Part shown: positions 36,001 through 42,477 of the stretch, piece by piece
Layout of the letters: the number at the start of each line of letters is the position of its first letter
How positions within the stretch are numbered: the stretch's first letter is position 1
Assembly (NCBI GenBank): GCA_900767915.1
Contig: CAAGAX010000068.1
Location: forward strand, 28,881 to 92,880
Direction of reading: 5' to 3'
DNA from: Acholeplasmatales bacterium
Lineage (GTDB): Bacteria > Bacillota_I > Bacilli_A > Acholeplasmatales > Anaeroplasmataceae
Length of the DNA: 64,000 nucleotides
Position numbers and translations under genes: made by a program
Notes under the pieces: generated by a model
The model's input: the letters and a program-made list of their open reading frames with translations, nothing else
Told to the model about the DNA's origin: nothing
The model's database searches: none

Positions 36001-37470
36001 ATTAACGATTATGCATTCTATAATTGTCAATCTTTAACTAGAATTGATTCACAAAACGTAAAAACATTTGGTGAATCATCATTCTTAAATACATTAGCAT
36101 TAACTGATGTTTCTTTTGCTAATGCTATTGAAATTGGTAATGGTGCTTTTGCAATGTCAGGAATTAATGGTTCATATGATGCACCAGTATTAAAGGTTTT
36201 AGGAAAATATGCGTTCCAACAAGCTCCAATTAAAGCATTCAATGCTCCAGTACTTGAAAAGATTAATGAAGCAGCATTCTACGGAACAAGCTTAAAAACT
36301 TTCACTTTAGCTAATACATTAAGCTTAGTAGATGATTTAGCATTCTATGCTGCAAATTCTTTAGAAGAATTTAATTATTCTCTTAATGGTACTATTAAAA
36401 ATACTGGTAAAGTAAATTCATATATTGTTTTAAATGATGGTATTTTATATACAATTTTTAAAAATGGTAAATTAAATTTATCTTCTGTTCCTGCAGCTAA
36501 GAATGTTAAAAATTTAGTTGTTGTTGATGGAACTTCAACTACATCAATTTATGCTGGAAATTCAAATAAGAATATCACTTCAATTGTACTTCCAGATAGC
36601 TTAAAAACAGTTGGTGCATTTGCATTCTATCAATGTGATAATTTAGCTTCTGTTGAATTTAAGTCATTAAATGCTCCATCATTAGAATCTTTCTATATTG
36701 ATGCTTTTGAGAATAAGCTTACTACTAATTCTCCAGGATATAATAAGCTACATACTTATATTGGTTTATTTGGATATGAAATTTATTATGCTAACTTTAA
36801 GGATTTAGTTGGTACATTTGCTCCTATAAAGATGATTCTACCAAAAAATTCTGATATTAGTGGCTATGATGCTATTCAATATGAAGTATTCTTTGGAACT
36901 GTTGAAGATGCACAAAGAAGTAATTATACTGCAATGAATCAAACATCAGTAACATATTTAGAGGCAATGGATAAGGTCTTAAATATTAAGATTGTTTCAT
37001 TACAAGATGAAACAGTTATCAATGAGGCATTAACTGCTTATACAAATTTAACTGATGATTTAACTAATTATGGTTATTCTCAAGAAGAATTAGATAATAT
37101 GTATAAAGTATTAACTAATGCTAATAAAGTATTAAGAAGTTTAAAGTATAAGACTGCATCTAATGAGGTTAAAGAGCTTCAAGAGTTAATTAATAACCTT
37201 GATACTAACTTTACAATTTCTCGTTTAACTGAATTAAGAGAATTAGCAGCTAAGTTAGATAAGCTTAAAGCAAATGAAAAATCAGTTCTTGATTTAACTA
37301 ATTACAATAAGCTATTAGATTCATATCAAACATATTTAAATTCATTAGATTCTTCAATTTCAAGTGTTGATACAGTTGTTAATAACTCATATAATTATTT
37401 AGGATTAGCTATTGTTGCTTTAACTGCTTCACTTGCAGTTGCTTGTGTAGCTATAATTAAGAAGTTTTAA
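30007..37470 (+). CDS. Giant subtilisin-like (S8) surface protease with BspA-type leucine-rich repeats
   Basis: 2487 residues. Lipobox GVSSC with Cys23, then an inhibitor-I9-like propeptide (about 60-185). The S8 domain has Asp231 (AVLDSGFD), His307 (HGTHVAG), the oxyanion Asn403 and Ser634 (SGTSMASP), with a protease-associated domain inserted at about 440-580. Fn3-like domains of the C5a-peptidase kind follow, then two Big_2-type Ig domains (about 1165-1240 and 1298-1372), a long array of BspA/LRR_5 repeats (about 1385-2240), a helical stretch, and a C-terminal membrane segment (about 2462-2483) with a KKF end. All catalytic residues are intact. GAAAGGAGAG site. In the Opp operon, so it probably generates peptides for import. 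Confidence 0.93.
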   Translation: MKKIKKFAIATLSLATVVGVSSCNQALPNKTSSSTSNGDSKLEEVETTGQSLRIFSTNESLSQETRASQIKKEYLLANNGYKDSDKVSIIVTLKNDSLLDRYLDGNYSNDYDSVSDYYNSYSGNRLLKKISNEQNNVIKNFQDSGYFKKVTNYYSTIMNGFSFETSYGNIEKIKNSGLVENVILTDTYNPSTTTSSTTDAVVNLVDVYETGIFNSSTVNYNGDGTVVAVLDSGFDCTHEVFNDANVLASINKEVITVPYINERLSELNASKTTANLKPEDVYFSKKIPYVYDYADKDFDVNPADSEHGTHVAGIIGGKSSQITGVATHTQLALMKVFSDTSGGAQTEDILAALEDAVILNVDAINMSLGTSCGFDREVDETEVNEVYDKVSKAGITLVAAASNDYSAGNGGPDGNTNKVTNPESGTVGSPSSYTNNLSVASISGVKSSYVLANDNYTFFFDECNSISGKKQDFVATLQSQDPNFKVGQENTYEYVTVPGVGVEASYKSIDVKGKIALVKRGNNTFEEKVRIAKRHGAIGIIIYNNIEGQIIMTVSEEGHIATCSVTKEVGTKLASKASGTVTFSSEFKAGPFMSDFSSWGPTPSLSLKPEITAHGGDIYSSIPGGQYDRMSGTSMASPNMCGIIVLIRQYVKEKYPEFNANEIEEMTNALLMSTATIAKNKENNPYSPRKQGAGLASLTKATQSKAYITVENSKKPKLELGDDPEKTGVYTMTFTINNMSDSELHYTIDLDAFTESVSTSDSNFVSEKAYMLKNNFTVKVNGSLVNDKKITVSPNGKTTVTLTLTLDKNDINYLTKHFPYGMYVEGFAKALSNDESGISLNVPFLAFFGDWTEAPIFDKTFFEVDPDAKNNAIDDEDKTKADYYATRPYGSYFKNYILPLGTYIYNMDGDSKAIPGSLDHIAVSSKYGAIDGLSTVYAGCLRASKEMVYTVTDTVTGEVVWTLTDYNARKAFGYNGSPTPAYNYFRQSSESLGLVNNRKYTFSMVGKLDYGDGGEANNVRNSFSFDFTMDDEAPTIKSAIFEKNYDKTNKKYRYYVTLTVSDNHYVQSITPVIFNQNDEKGTVYTVLSENPIPVYGDFNSDTSVKIEITDYMDVLSSGTLVNNAICFSVDDYALNSNIFVVELPGTTDEFKFTNDGTMDGKDLSIKSITVDETLDLTQFLANETNSDKDYFKNLVWTSNKPEYADVKNGIVVGYKKGRVSITCRDNVTGKSASITIDVKAKPTTSLNSFALRKYNGDDKLNKISFDYFDTLLAYPAGNQVSEIGTTGARMYVTAQSSIVFYPGEKVQLHANFDPWYVSDKYEQTWASSNPNVAEVDQNGVVRGLKEGSCYVTLQLKGSTQIARIRVTVNSEFVIENRTLVAYKGLGGDVVIPDDKGIFYIGDYSFCLFTADRDVQNPDDDPDYNKRPQSNTTIKSVKIPEGVEDIQKYAFYNCEALEKVELPSTIRYIREYAFAGNKSLKSINLEDVEVIGDGCFYNCGKLGSEGTLNLNTCYTIGIGGFMDCVSIEEIDLSKLRNTGKSAFMNCTKLSNVTFSSLTKLSVEMFRNTALTNVTLNVNQIPEKSFYDCKNLKTVTINGSVITIGESAFAENPNLETVTINASVEYLNANAFKNDANLKTVVLPNSAVEVQDLIFAGDTSLETVVFQKNTYFKTLGQSLFDDTLVSTFVVNEGSKYSSNNGLLLEGSKVILAAPNNNYGDYVLPESVDEIYDSAFSGISKLNTLEFTKVVNLGANAFANCSNLTAVTFVNDQVVSNYAFNGCKKLSTLNNVANVKKIGNYAFEKCSSLQNLVLGDDTTIGDYAFKSTSLLSVTLGSNTKIGNNAFEKCSSLQTVSLGTETSVGDYAFYASRSLNTINVENATTIGNYAFSNTAITVANINATTIGSYAFSDNAKLSSVTFGNSVTTIGSYAFALKEESNQTSLSEIVLPDSVISLGNGVFKHQKSLRSVSIPSSITTLGEYLFYNNVSLTNVVINGTLTAINDYAFYNCQSLTRIDSQNVKTFGESSFLNTLALTDVSFANAIEIGNGAFAMSGINGSYDAPVLKVLGKYAFQQAPIKAFNAPVLEKINEAAFYGTSLKTFTLANTLSLVDDLAFYAANSLEEFNYSLNGTIKNTGKVNSYIVLNDGILYTIFKNGKLNLSSVPAAKNVKNLVVVDGTSTTSIYAGNSNKNITSIVLPDSLKTVGAFAFYQCDNLASVEFKSLNAPSLESFYIDAFENKLTTNSPGYNKLHTYIGLFGYEIYYANFKDLVGTFAPIKMILPKNSDISGYDAIQYEVFFGTVEDAQRSNYTAMNQTSVTYLEAMDKVLNIKIVSLQDETVINEALTAYTNLTDDLTNYGYSQEELDNMYKVLTNANKVLRSLKYKTASNEVKELQELINNLDTNFTISRLTELRELAAKLDKLKANEKSVLDLTNYNKLLDSYQTYLNSLDSSISSVDTVVNNSYNYLGLAIVALTASLAVACVAIIKKF
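35388..35800 (+). repeat. Near-identical LRR_5 repeat units
   Basis: Within the leucine-rich array, short units of about 20-23 codons built on IG-x-YAF follow one another (KIGNYAF, TIGDYAF, KIGNNAF, SVGDYAF, TIGNYAF, TIGSYAF, TIGSYAF). Some are close to identical in DNA: GAAAAGTGTTCTTCA occurs at about 35407 and 35534, and GCAACTACAATTGGT at about 35641 and 35701. This points to recent unit duplication. Confidence 0.8.
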
Positions 37471-37486
37471 TAGGAGGGTATAGATT

Positions 37487-38110
37487 ATGAAAAGAAAAAA
37501 GTTTTTATTAGGAGCTATTCTTGCTTTATCAGTATCCGTATTAGCTTCTTGTCAATCAGGTAATGCAACTTCATCTAATTCATCACAAACTAATGATGCA
37601 TCAAACCCAACACAAATTAAGGATGTAAAAAACATTTCTGATTTTAAAAAGGCTGTTAATCAAAATATGAATAATATTTATATTGTTAATACTACAGCTA
37701 TAATGACAGATAACAATGAAGTAGTATATAAAAATGAAACTAGTGTTTCAGTAACTGATAGAGAAACATTATCTGGTTCTATATCTGTAAATAAATATAC
37801 ACTTAATAAAGCATTTAAGCTTGAAAAAAGAACTACTGTTGATACATTCTCTAATTTGGATGTTAATAAGTTATTTGCATATCAATTAAATGAGAGCTAT
37901 TTTACTGAATATAAGCTTGAAAATGGTGTTTTAACAGGTAATGTTAAAACAGATTCAGCATCATTATTTTTAAATGATTCTACATTAAAAGTTACAAATA
38001 ATCCAAGCTTTAGCTTTACATTAACTAATAATTATTTATCATCATTAAGTGTTAGTTATGAATCAAATGGAAAGGTAGTAACTGTTAACTCATCTTACAT
38101 TTACTATTAA
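37487..38110 (+). CDS. Lipoprotein of unknown function, last gene of the Opp operon
   Basis: 207 residues. Lipobox VLASC with Cys22 and a short Asn/Ser/Thr linker. The rest is a single beta-rich domain of about 160 residues, with a pattern of antiparallel strands similar to LolA/LppX-like lipoprotein folds; I cannot name the family. AGGAGG site 16 bases after the protease stop. It is followed by two terminators. Confidence 0.8.
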   Translation: MKRKKFLLGAILALSVSVLASCQSGNATSSNSSQTNDASNPTQIKDVKNISDFKKAVNQNMNNIYIVNTTAIMTDNNEVVYKNETSVSVTDRETLSGSISVNKYTLNKAFKLEKRTTVDTFSNLDVNKLFAYQLNESYFTEYKLENGVLTGNVKTDSASLFLNDSTLKVTNNPSFSFTLTNNYLSSLSVSYESNGKVVTVNSSYIYY

Positions 38111-38127
38111 AATATTAAGGAATATTT

Positions 38128-38159
38128 GGGATTTCATTAAATATGAAATCCCATTTTTC
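38128..38159 (+). terminator. First of two tandem terminators
   Basis: 11-base-pair stem 38128-38138 with 38144-38154, loop TAAAT, then TTTTT. Confidence 0.88.
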
Positions 38160-38164
38160 TATTT

Positions 38165-38207
38165 AGAATATGAAAATGAATTAATTTAATTTTCATATTC
38201 TTTTTTT
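38165..38207 (+). terminator. Second of two tandem terminators
   Basis: 13-base-pair stem 38165-38177 with 38189-38201, AT-rich, then seven T. Together with the first it should separate the Opp operon firmly from yhaO. Confidence 0.82.
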
Positions 38208-38217
38208 GTTTATATTG

Positions 38218-38226
38218 TGCTAAAAT
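38218..38226 (+). promoter_or_regulatory. Possible extended -10 promoter of yhaO/yhaN
   Basis: TGCTAAAAT, an extended -10 element, 31 bases before the start codon. There is no good -35 element at the right distance. Confidence 0.4.
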
Positions 38227-38256
38227 AATTCTATATATTGAACTTTGGAGGCAAAT

Positions 38257-39315
38257 ATGAGAATTATACATACAGCCGATCTACATCTTGATTCTACCTT
38301 ATCAACAAACCTTGATTCTAATATTCAAAAGGAAAGAAGAAGAGAATTATTATATAATTTTAAAAGATTAATAAATTACGCTATAGATAATGGAATTCAT
38401 ATAATTTTAATATCAGGCGATTTATTTGATAATAATAGAATATCATTAAAGACAAAATCATACATTCTTGGTTTAATTGAAGAAAATAGTTCAATTGATT
38501 TTTTTTATGTTGCAGGTAATCGTGATGAAGAATCATTTTTGTTATCCATTGATAATAAGCCTAAAAACCTAAAAATTTTTTCAGATACCTGGACAACTTA
38601 TTCATATGATGAATTTGATATTACAGGAATTAATTTTAATGATGTAAGTGAAAAATATATGTATACTACCTTATCCTTAAAAAAAGATAAGCTTAACATT
38701 GTAATGCTTAATGGTCCGATTGAGGGTGAAGGAAAAATTGATATTTCTGAATTGAAAAATAAAAATATTGATTATTTAGCCTTAGGACATATTCATAATT
38801 ATAAACGTGAAAGCTTTGATACAAGAGGAATACTAGTTTATCCTGGATGTTTAGAAGGAAGAGACTTTGATGAAATAGGAAAAAAAGGCTTTTCATTGCT
38901 TGAGATTAATAATTATACAATAATAGATCAATTTGTAGAATTCGCTAAAAGAACTCTTTATAATATTGATGTTGATATTACTGAATTAGATTCTTGGACA
39001 GATGTGAAAAAGCTTGTTATGAAAAATATTAAAGAAATAAGTCATGAAGATATAATTCAAATTACATTAAAAGGCTATTATGATTTAGACTTAATTAAGC
39101 AAATAGATATATTAGAAGATAACCTTAAGGATACATATTATTTTGCTAGAATTATAGATGAATCAAAATTAAAAATAAATCCACAGCAATATGAAAATGA
39201 TATTTCATTAAAAGGAGAATTTATTAGAAACGTATTAGCTTCTAAATTTAATCCTGATGAAAAAAATAAAATAATTGAATATGGTATTAAAGCTCTAATG
39301 AAGGAGGAAATTTGA
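38257..39315 (+). CDS. YhaO/SbcD-like metallophosphoesterase with altered motif III
   Basis: 352 residues from the ATG at 38257, which has a GGAGG site; the in-frame TTG at 38245 overlaps that site. Calcineurin-like phosphoesterase motifs of the Mre11/SbcD/YhaO group: IHTADLHLDS (Asp8, His10), ISGDLFD (Asp55), and LGHIHN. Motif III, normally GNHD, reads GNRD here (Asn88, Arg89), so the catalytic His is Arg. The partner ATPase gene follows after one base. In Bacillus the YhaO/YhaN pair is thought to be an SbcCD-like DNA processing complex. The Arg may reduce or change its nuclease activity. Confidence 0.88.
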   Translation: MRIIHTADLHLDSTLSTNLDSNIQKERRRELLYNFKRLINYAIDNGIHIILISGDLFDNNRISLKTKSYILGLIEENSSIDFFYVAGNRDEESFLLSIDNKPKNLKIFSDTWTTYSYDEFDITGINFNDVSEKYMYTTLSLKKDKLNIVMLNGPIEGEGKIDISELKNKNIDYLALGHIHNYKRESFDTRGILVYPGCLEGRDFDEIGKKGFSLLEINNYTIIDQFVEFAKRTLYNIDVDITELDSWTDVKKLVMKNIKEISHEDIIQITLKGYYDLDLIKQIDILEDNLKDTYYFARIIDESKLKINPQQYENDISLKGEFIRNVLASKFNPDEKNKIIEYGIKALMKEEI

Positions 39316-39316
39316 T

Positions 39317-41590
39317 ATGAAGTTATTAAGTATTTATATTGATAATTTTGGTAAAATATCTAATTTCACATATGATTTTTCTTCTAATTTAAATACAATA
39401 TATCAAGAAAATGGCTGGGGAAAAACTACTTTAACTATTTTTATTAAATCTATGCTATATGGATTAAATAAACAAGATAGAATTAAATATACTCCATGGA
39501 AAAGCTTAACTAGCTTTGGTGGCGGAATTATAATAGAGGTAAATGGATGTGAATATAAAATTGAACGTCAATTTAATCCTAAAAAATCTTCTTTAGATAC
39601 ATTTAATATTTATGATTTAAAATCTGGAAAAGAGCTTAAAGATTTTGATTCAAATGTTGGAGAAAAATTTCTTAGCTTAAGTGAAGATTCATTTGAAAGA
39701 AGTGTCTATATTCCAGAATATGAAATAGATGATGGATTTGGTAGTGATATTGAAGCAAAGCTAGCTAATTTAATTGGAGGTACTAATGATTCTGAAAGCT
39801 TTAATGATGCTTGTCTAATTCTAACTAATCGTATGCATCAAATTAGACTTAGCAGTAAAAAGGGTTTAATAATTGATAAGAAAAAGGAAATGCAGGATAT
39901 TGAAAATGAAATTGATGATTGTATTTCTAAAATTGCTGGTATTAATTTAATTCAAGAAGGACTTGAAATTAAAAATAAAGAATTAATTAGGCTAAACGAA
40001 GAAAAAAGAAAAATCAATCAAAAAATTATTAATTATACAAAAGCTCAAGAAAATCAAACAAAGCTTGCAGTATTGAAAAAATATGAAGATGACGTTAATT
40101 TAACAAAGGAAAAGCTTAATAAAAATAATGAAATTTTTAATGGAAATGATTTAACAATTGAAGAATTAATGACAATAAGGTCTAAAAATAAAGAGCTTAT
40201 GTCTTTAGAAAGAGAATATAATTGGGTTAAAGAAAAAAATTCTAATGTATACGAAAGATTAAATCAATTAGAAGAATCTTTAGCAAAATATGAAATTCCT
40301 ACAGCTATTGATTTAGCTACTATAAGTAAAAAAATAGAAAAGCTTAATAATATAAAGGGTGTCATATCTGCTCACGAAAAAGAACCTGAAAAGCATAAGC
40401 CTATTTTAGGTATAACATTCTCTATAATTAGTACTATAGTCTTTTTAGTTGGATTAGGAATATTTGCTTATTCATTCTTTTTAAGCAATGATTCGTTATT
40501 ATATAAATTGATTGGAATATGCATAATGATTACATCAACATTAGGATATATTTTATCATTAGTATTCTTTTTGTTGAACACAAGTAAAAATCAACCAAAG
40601 GGATTAGATCAAGTAAAATCATATGATTATGAATTACGATCTACTGAAGAAGAGATAAGAGCTTTCTTTTCAAAATATCATATTTATTCAAATGATTATG
40701 CAAATAACTTATATATAGTAAGAAGTAACGCTCAAAAATATTCTGAATTAAAGGCAGAATATGATGAAAAAAACAAGGAAAGACTTTCTAGAGAAGCCAA
40801 AATTAATGAATTAAATCAGGTTGTAAATAGTTTTTTATCTAAATTTAAAACAACTGCATTAAGTAAAGAAGAAAAAATAGGAGAATTAAATACTCACTTA
40901 AGAAATAAAAAAGATATTGAAAATAATTTAAATTCTAAAATAAATTATATAAATAAATATATAATTGAAAATAATTTAAATTCTAAAAATGACTTTATAG
41001 AAATAGATGTGCATGCCTTAAATGAACAAATAGAAAAGCTTGATGGTGAAATAACACTAATTAATGAAGAGAAAACATGTGATTCTAATAAAATTATTGA
41101 ATTTGAATCAGATATTCAAAAGCTTGATGAATTAAAATGTAAATATGAAATATTAAAACAAGAAGCTAAAAAGCTTGATGAGGAATATCGTTTATTAGAT
41201 TATACATTAGAATATTTAACTAAATCTCAAAATTCATTATTAGAAAAGTATGTTGAACCAATGAAAAAGAGCATTAATAAATATGTAAAATTAATGCTAA
41301 ATAATGATGAATATAATATTGATACTAATTTTAAATTTCAATTCGTTACTGAAAATGGTTTAAAGGATTTAGATTTATATTCTAGAGGTTTACAAGCAAT
41401 TATTTCTTTATGTATGAGACTAGCATTAATAGATTGTTTATATCCAAATGAAAAACCATTTGTTATTTTTGATGATCCATTTGTTAATTTTGATGATGAA
41501 AAGCTTCTATTATGTAAAAAGCTTATAAAAAATGTTTCAAGAAAATATCAAATAATCTATTTTACATGTCATGATTCAAGAAAAATATAA
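39317..41590 (+). CDS. YhaN-like SMC/Rad50-type AAA ATPase
   Basis: 757 residues. N-terminal P-loop ENGWGKTT at 31-38; long coiled coils; two membrane segments in the middle (about 358-378 and 388-415), as in YhaN and unlike SbcC; a second coiled coil; then the C-terminal ATPase half with the signature SRGLQ and Walker B FVIFDDPF. The signature lacks the first Ser-x-Gly of SbcC (reads YSRGLQ). Starts one base after yhaO with an AAGGAGG site inside the end of that gene, so both are coupled. Probably a membrane-tethered DNA end-processing or repair complex. Confidence 0.9.
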   Translation: MKLLSIYIDNFGKISNFTYDFSSNLNTIYQENGWGKTTLTIFIKSMLYGLNKQDRIKYTPWKSLTSFGGGIIIEVNGCEYKIERQFNPKKSSLDTFNIYDLKSGKELKDFDSNVGEKFLSLSEDSFERSVYIPEYEIDDGFGSDIEAKLANLIGGTNDSESFNDACLILTNRMHQIRLSSKKGLIIDKKKEMQDIENEIDDCISKIAGINLIQEGLEIKNKELIRLNEEKRKINQKIINYTKAQENQTKLAVLKKYEDDVNLTKEKLNKNNEIFNGNDLTIEELMTIRSKNKELMSLEREYNWVKEKNSNVYERLNQLEESLAKYEIPTAIDLATISKKIEKLNNIKGVISAHEKEPEKHKPILGITFSIISTIVFLVGLGIFAYSFFLSNDSLLYKLIGICIMITSTLGYILSLVFFLLNTSKNQPKGLDQVKSYDYELRSTEEEIRAFFSKYHIYSNDYANNLYIVRSNAQKYSELKAEYDEKNKERLSREAKINELNQVVNSFLSKFKTTALSKEEKIGELNTHLRNKKDIENNLNSKINYINKYIIENNLNSKNDFIEIDVHALNEQIEKLDGEITLINEEKTCDSNKIIEFESDIQKLDELKCKYEILKQEAKKLDEEYRLLDYTLEYLTKSQNSLLEKYVEPMKKSINKYVKLMLNNDEYNIDTNFKFQFVTENGLKDLDLYSRGLQAIISLCMRLALIDCLYPNEKPFVIFDDPFVNFDDEKLLLCKKLIKNVSRKYQIIYFTCHDSRKI

Positions 41591-41633
41591 TTATACAAAA
41601 TTTAATATTTTGTTTGATAATATTTCTTTAGGA

Positions 41634-41661
41634 TTTACTTATATTTTATTAATGATATAAT
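41634..41661 (+). promoter_or_regulatory. Promoter of the 41683 membrane protein
   Basis: TTTACT (41634-41639), 16-base spacer, TATAAT (41656-41661), with TG one base before it (extended -10). The start codon is only 22 bases further. A weak AT hairpin (41595-41601 with 41607-41613) may end the yhaN transcript upstream. Confidence 0.68.
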
Positions 41662-41682
41662 AATTTTGGAGGTTAAAAAAAT

Positions 41683-42150
41683 ATGAAAAAATATATTGGT
41701 TTATTATTAGACCTTTTAGCTTTTCTTGTTGCTGGATGTTGTTTTATTGCAATGACTGGTTCTGCAGCTAACATCACAGTATTAAAGAAAACTACAAGTG
41801 TTGGTAATGCTTATGATTTAATTGGAAATGGAGGAACATTATACATAGTTGCATTAATTCTATTAATCGTATCTTTAGTATTAGTAGCTTTTATTGCATT
41901 CTTAGATGCTACAAAGACTAAGCTTTCTTGTAAAAAGTATATTTGCTTTTTAGCTACTTTAGTATTAATAGCTACAGGTGTATTCTTTTTATTAGCAGTT
42001 CAATGTATTAATTCATTATCTACAATTAATGGTACATCAATTACATCTTACGCTAATCCTTCATTAGGAATGGGGGCAATCTTTAGTGCAGTTTTAGCAT
42101 TTATTGCTGCCTTTGTTATTCTTATTAGACCTTTTGTATCTAAGAAGTAA
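41683..42150 (+). CDS. Four-segment membrane protein
   Basis: 155 residues with four membrane segments (about 7-26, 52-75, 87-107, 126-149) and short loops. The first contains Ala-Gly-Cys-Cys, which could look like a lipobox, but the context is a plain membrane segment. GGAGG site. It has its own promoter and terminator. I do not recognise the family; it is of the size and shape of small tetraspan proteins that many Bacilli carry in several copies. Confidence 0.75.
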   Translation: MKKYIGLLLDLLAFLVAGCCFIAMTGSAANITVLKKTTSVGNAYDLIGNGGTLYIVALILLIVSLVLVAFIAFLDATKTKLSCKKYICFLATLVLIATGVFFLLAVQCINSLSTINGTSITSYANPSLGMGAIFSAVLAFIAAFVILIRPFVSKK

Positions 42151-42163
42151 TAATATTTAAATT

Positions 42164-42207
42164 AACTCAATTTTGTATTCATTTGAATATAAGATTGAGT
42201 TTTTTTG
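42164..42207 (+). terminator. Long-stem intrinsic terminator
   Basis: 42164-42181 pairs with 42184-42201 (about 17 pairs with two G-T pairs), followed by six T. Confidence 0.85.
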
Positions 42208-42249
42208 TATATTTAATATTTTAATTCAAATAATATATTTGGTGTTAAA

Positions 42250-42414
42250 ATGAAATTTAAAATGAAAAAAATAATAAAAGATGACTCTAAAAATAAAATA
42301 AAAGAAAATAACTTTGTAAGAGAAAATTTAATAAATGTCTCATTTAATATTAAAGAATCAAATGAAATATGGATTTTTGATGATGATTATTTGACAAGCT
42401 ATAATGAAAAATAA
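42250..42414 (+). CDS. Possible small charged protein (54 residues)
   Basis: Open frame from ATG 42250 to TAA 42412, too short for ordinary gene calls. The product is Lys/Asn/Asp-rich with an EIWIFDDDYLTSY end; no membrane segment. The only site is a weak GGTG 9 bases upstream and no clear promoter follows the terminator at 42164. It fills much of the gap 42208-42477, which otherwise holds only a TATAAT at 42451-42456 serving the next gene. It may be real or chance. Confidence 0.35.
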   Translation: MKFKMKKIIKDDSKNKIKENNFVRENLINVSFNIKESNEIWIFDDDYLTSYNEK

Positions 42415-42477
42415 ATCAATCTAAATCTTCTTATTTAGTGATTATTGTTGTATAATTAGCTTATTCGGAGGTTTATA

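Noticed and set aside
34390..36700. CRISPR or tandem DNA repeat array
   Set aside because: The repeats are in frame, vary in length, and encode BspA-type leucine-rich units.
30007..37470. Sortase-anchored protease
   Set aside because: No LPxTG-like motif precedes the C-terminal membrane segment; the anchor looks like a plain membrane segment plus the N-terminal lipobox.
41683..41760. Lipoprotein signal in the 41683 protein (Ala-Gly-Cys)
   Set aside because: The Cys pair lies inside a membrane segment that continues past it, and the protein is tetraspan.
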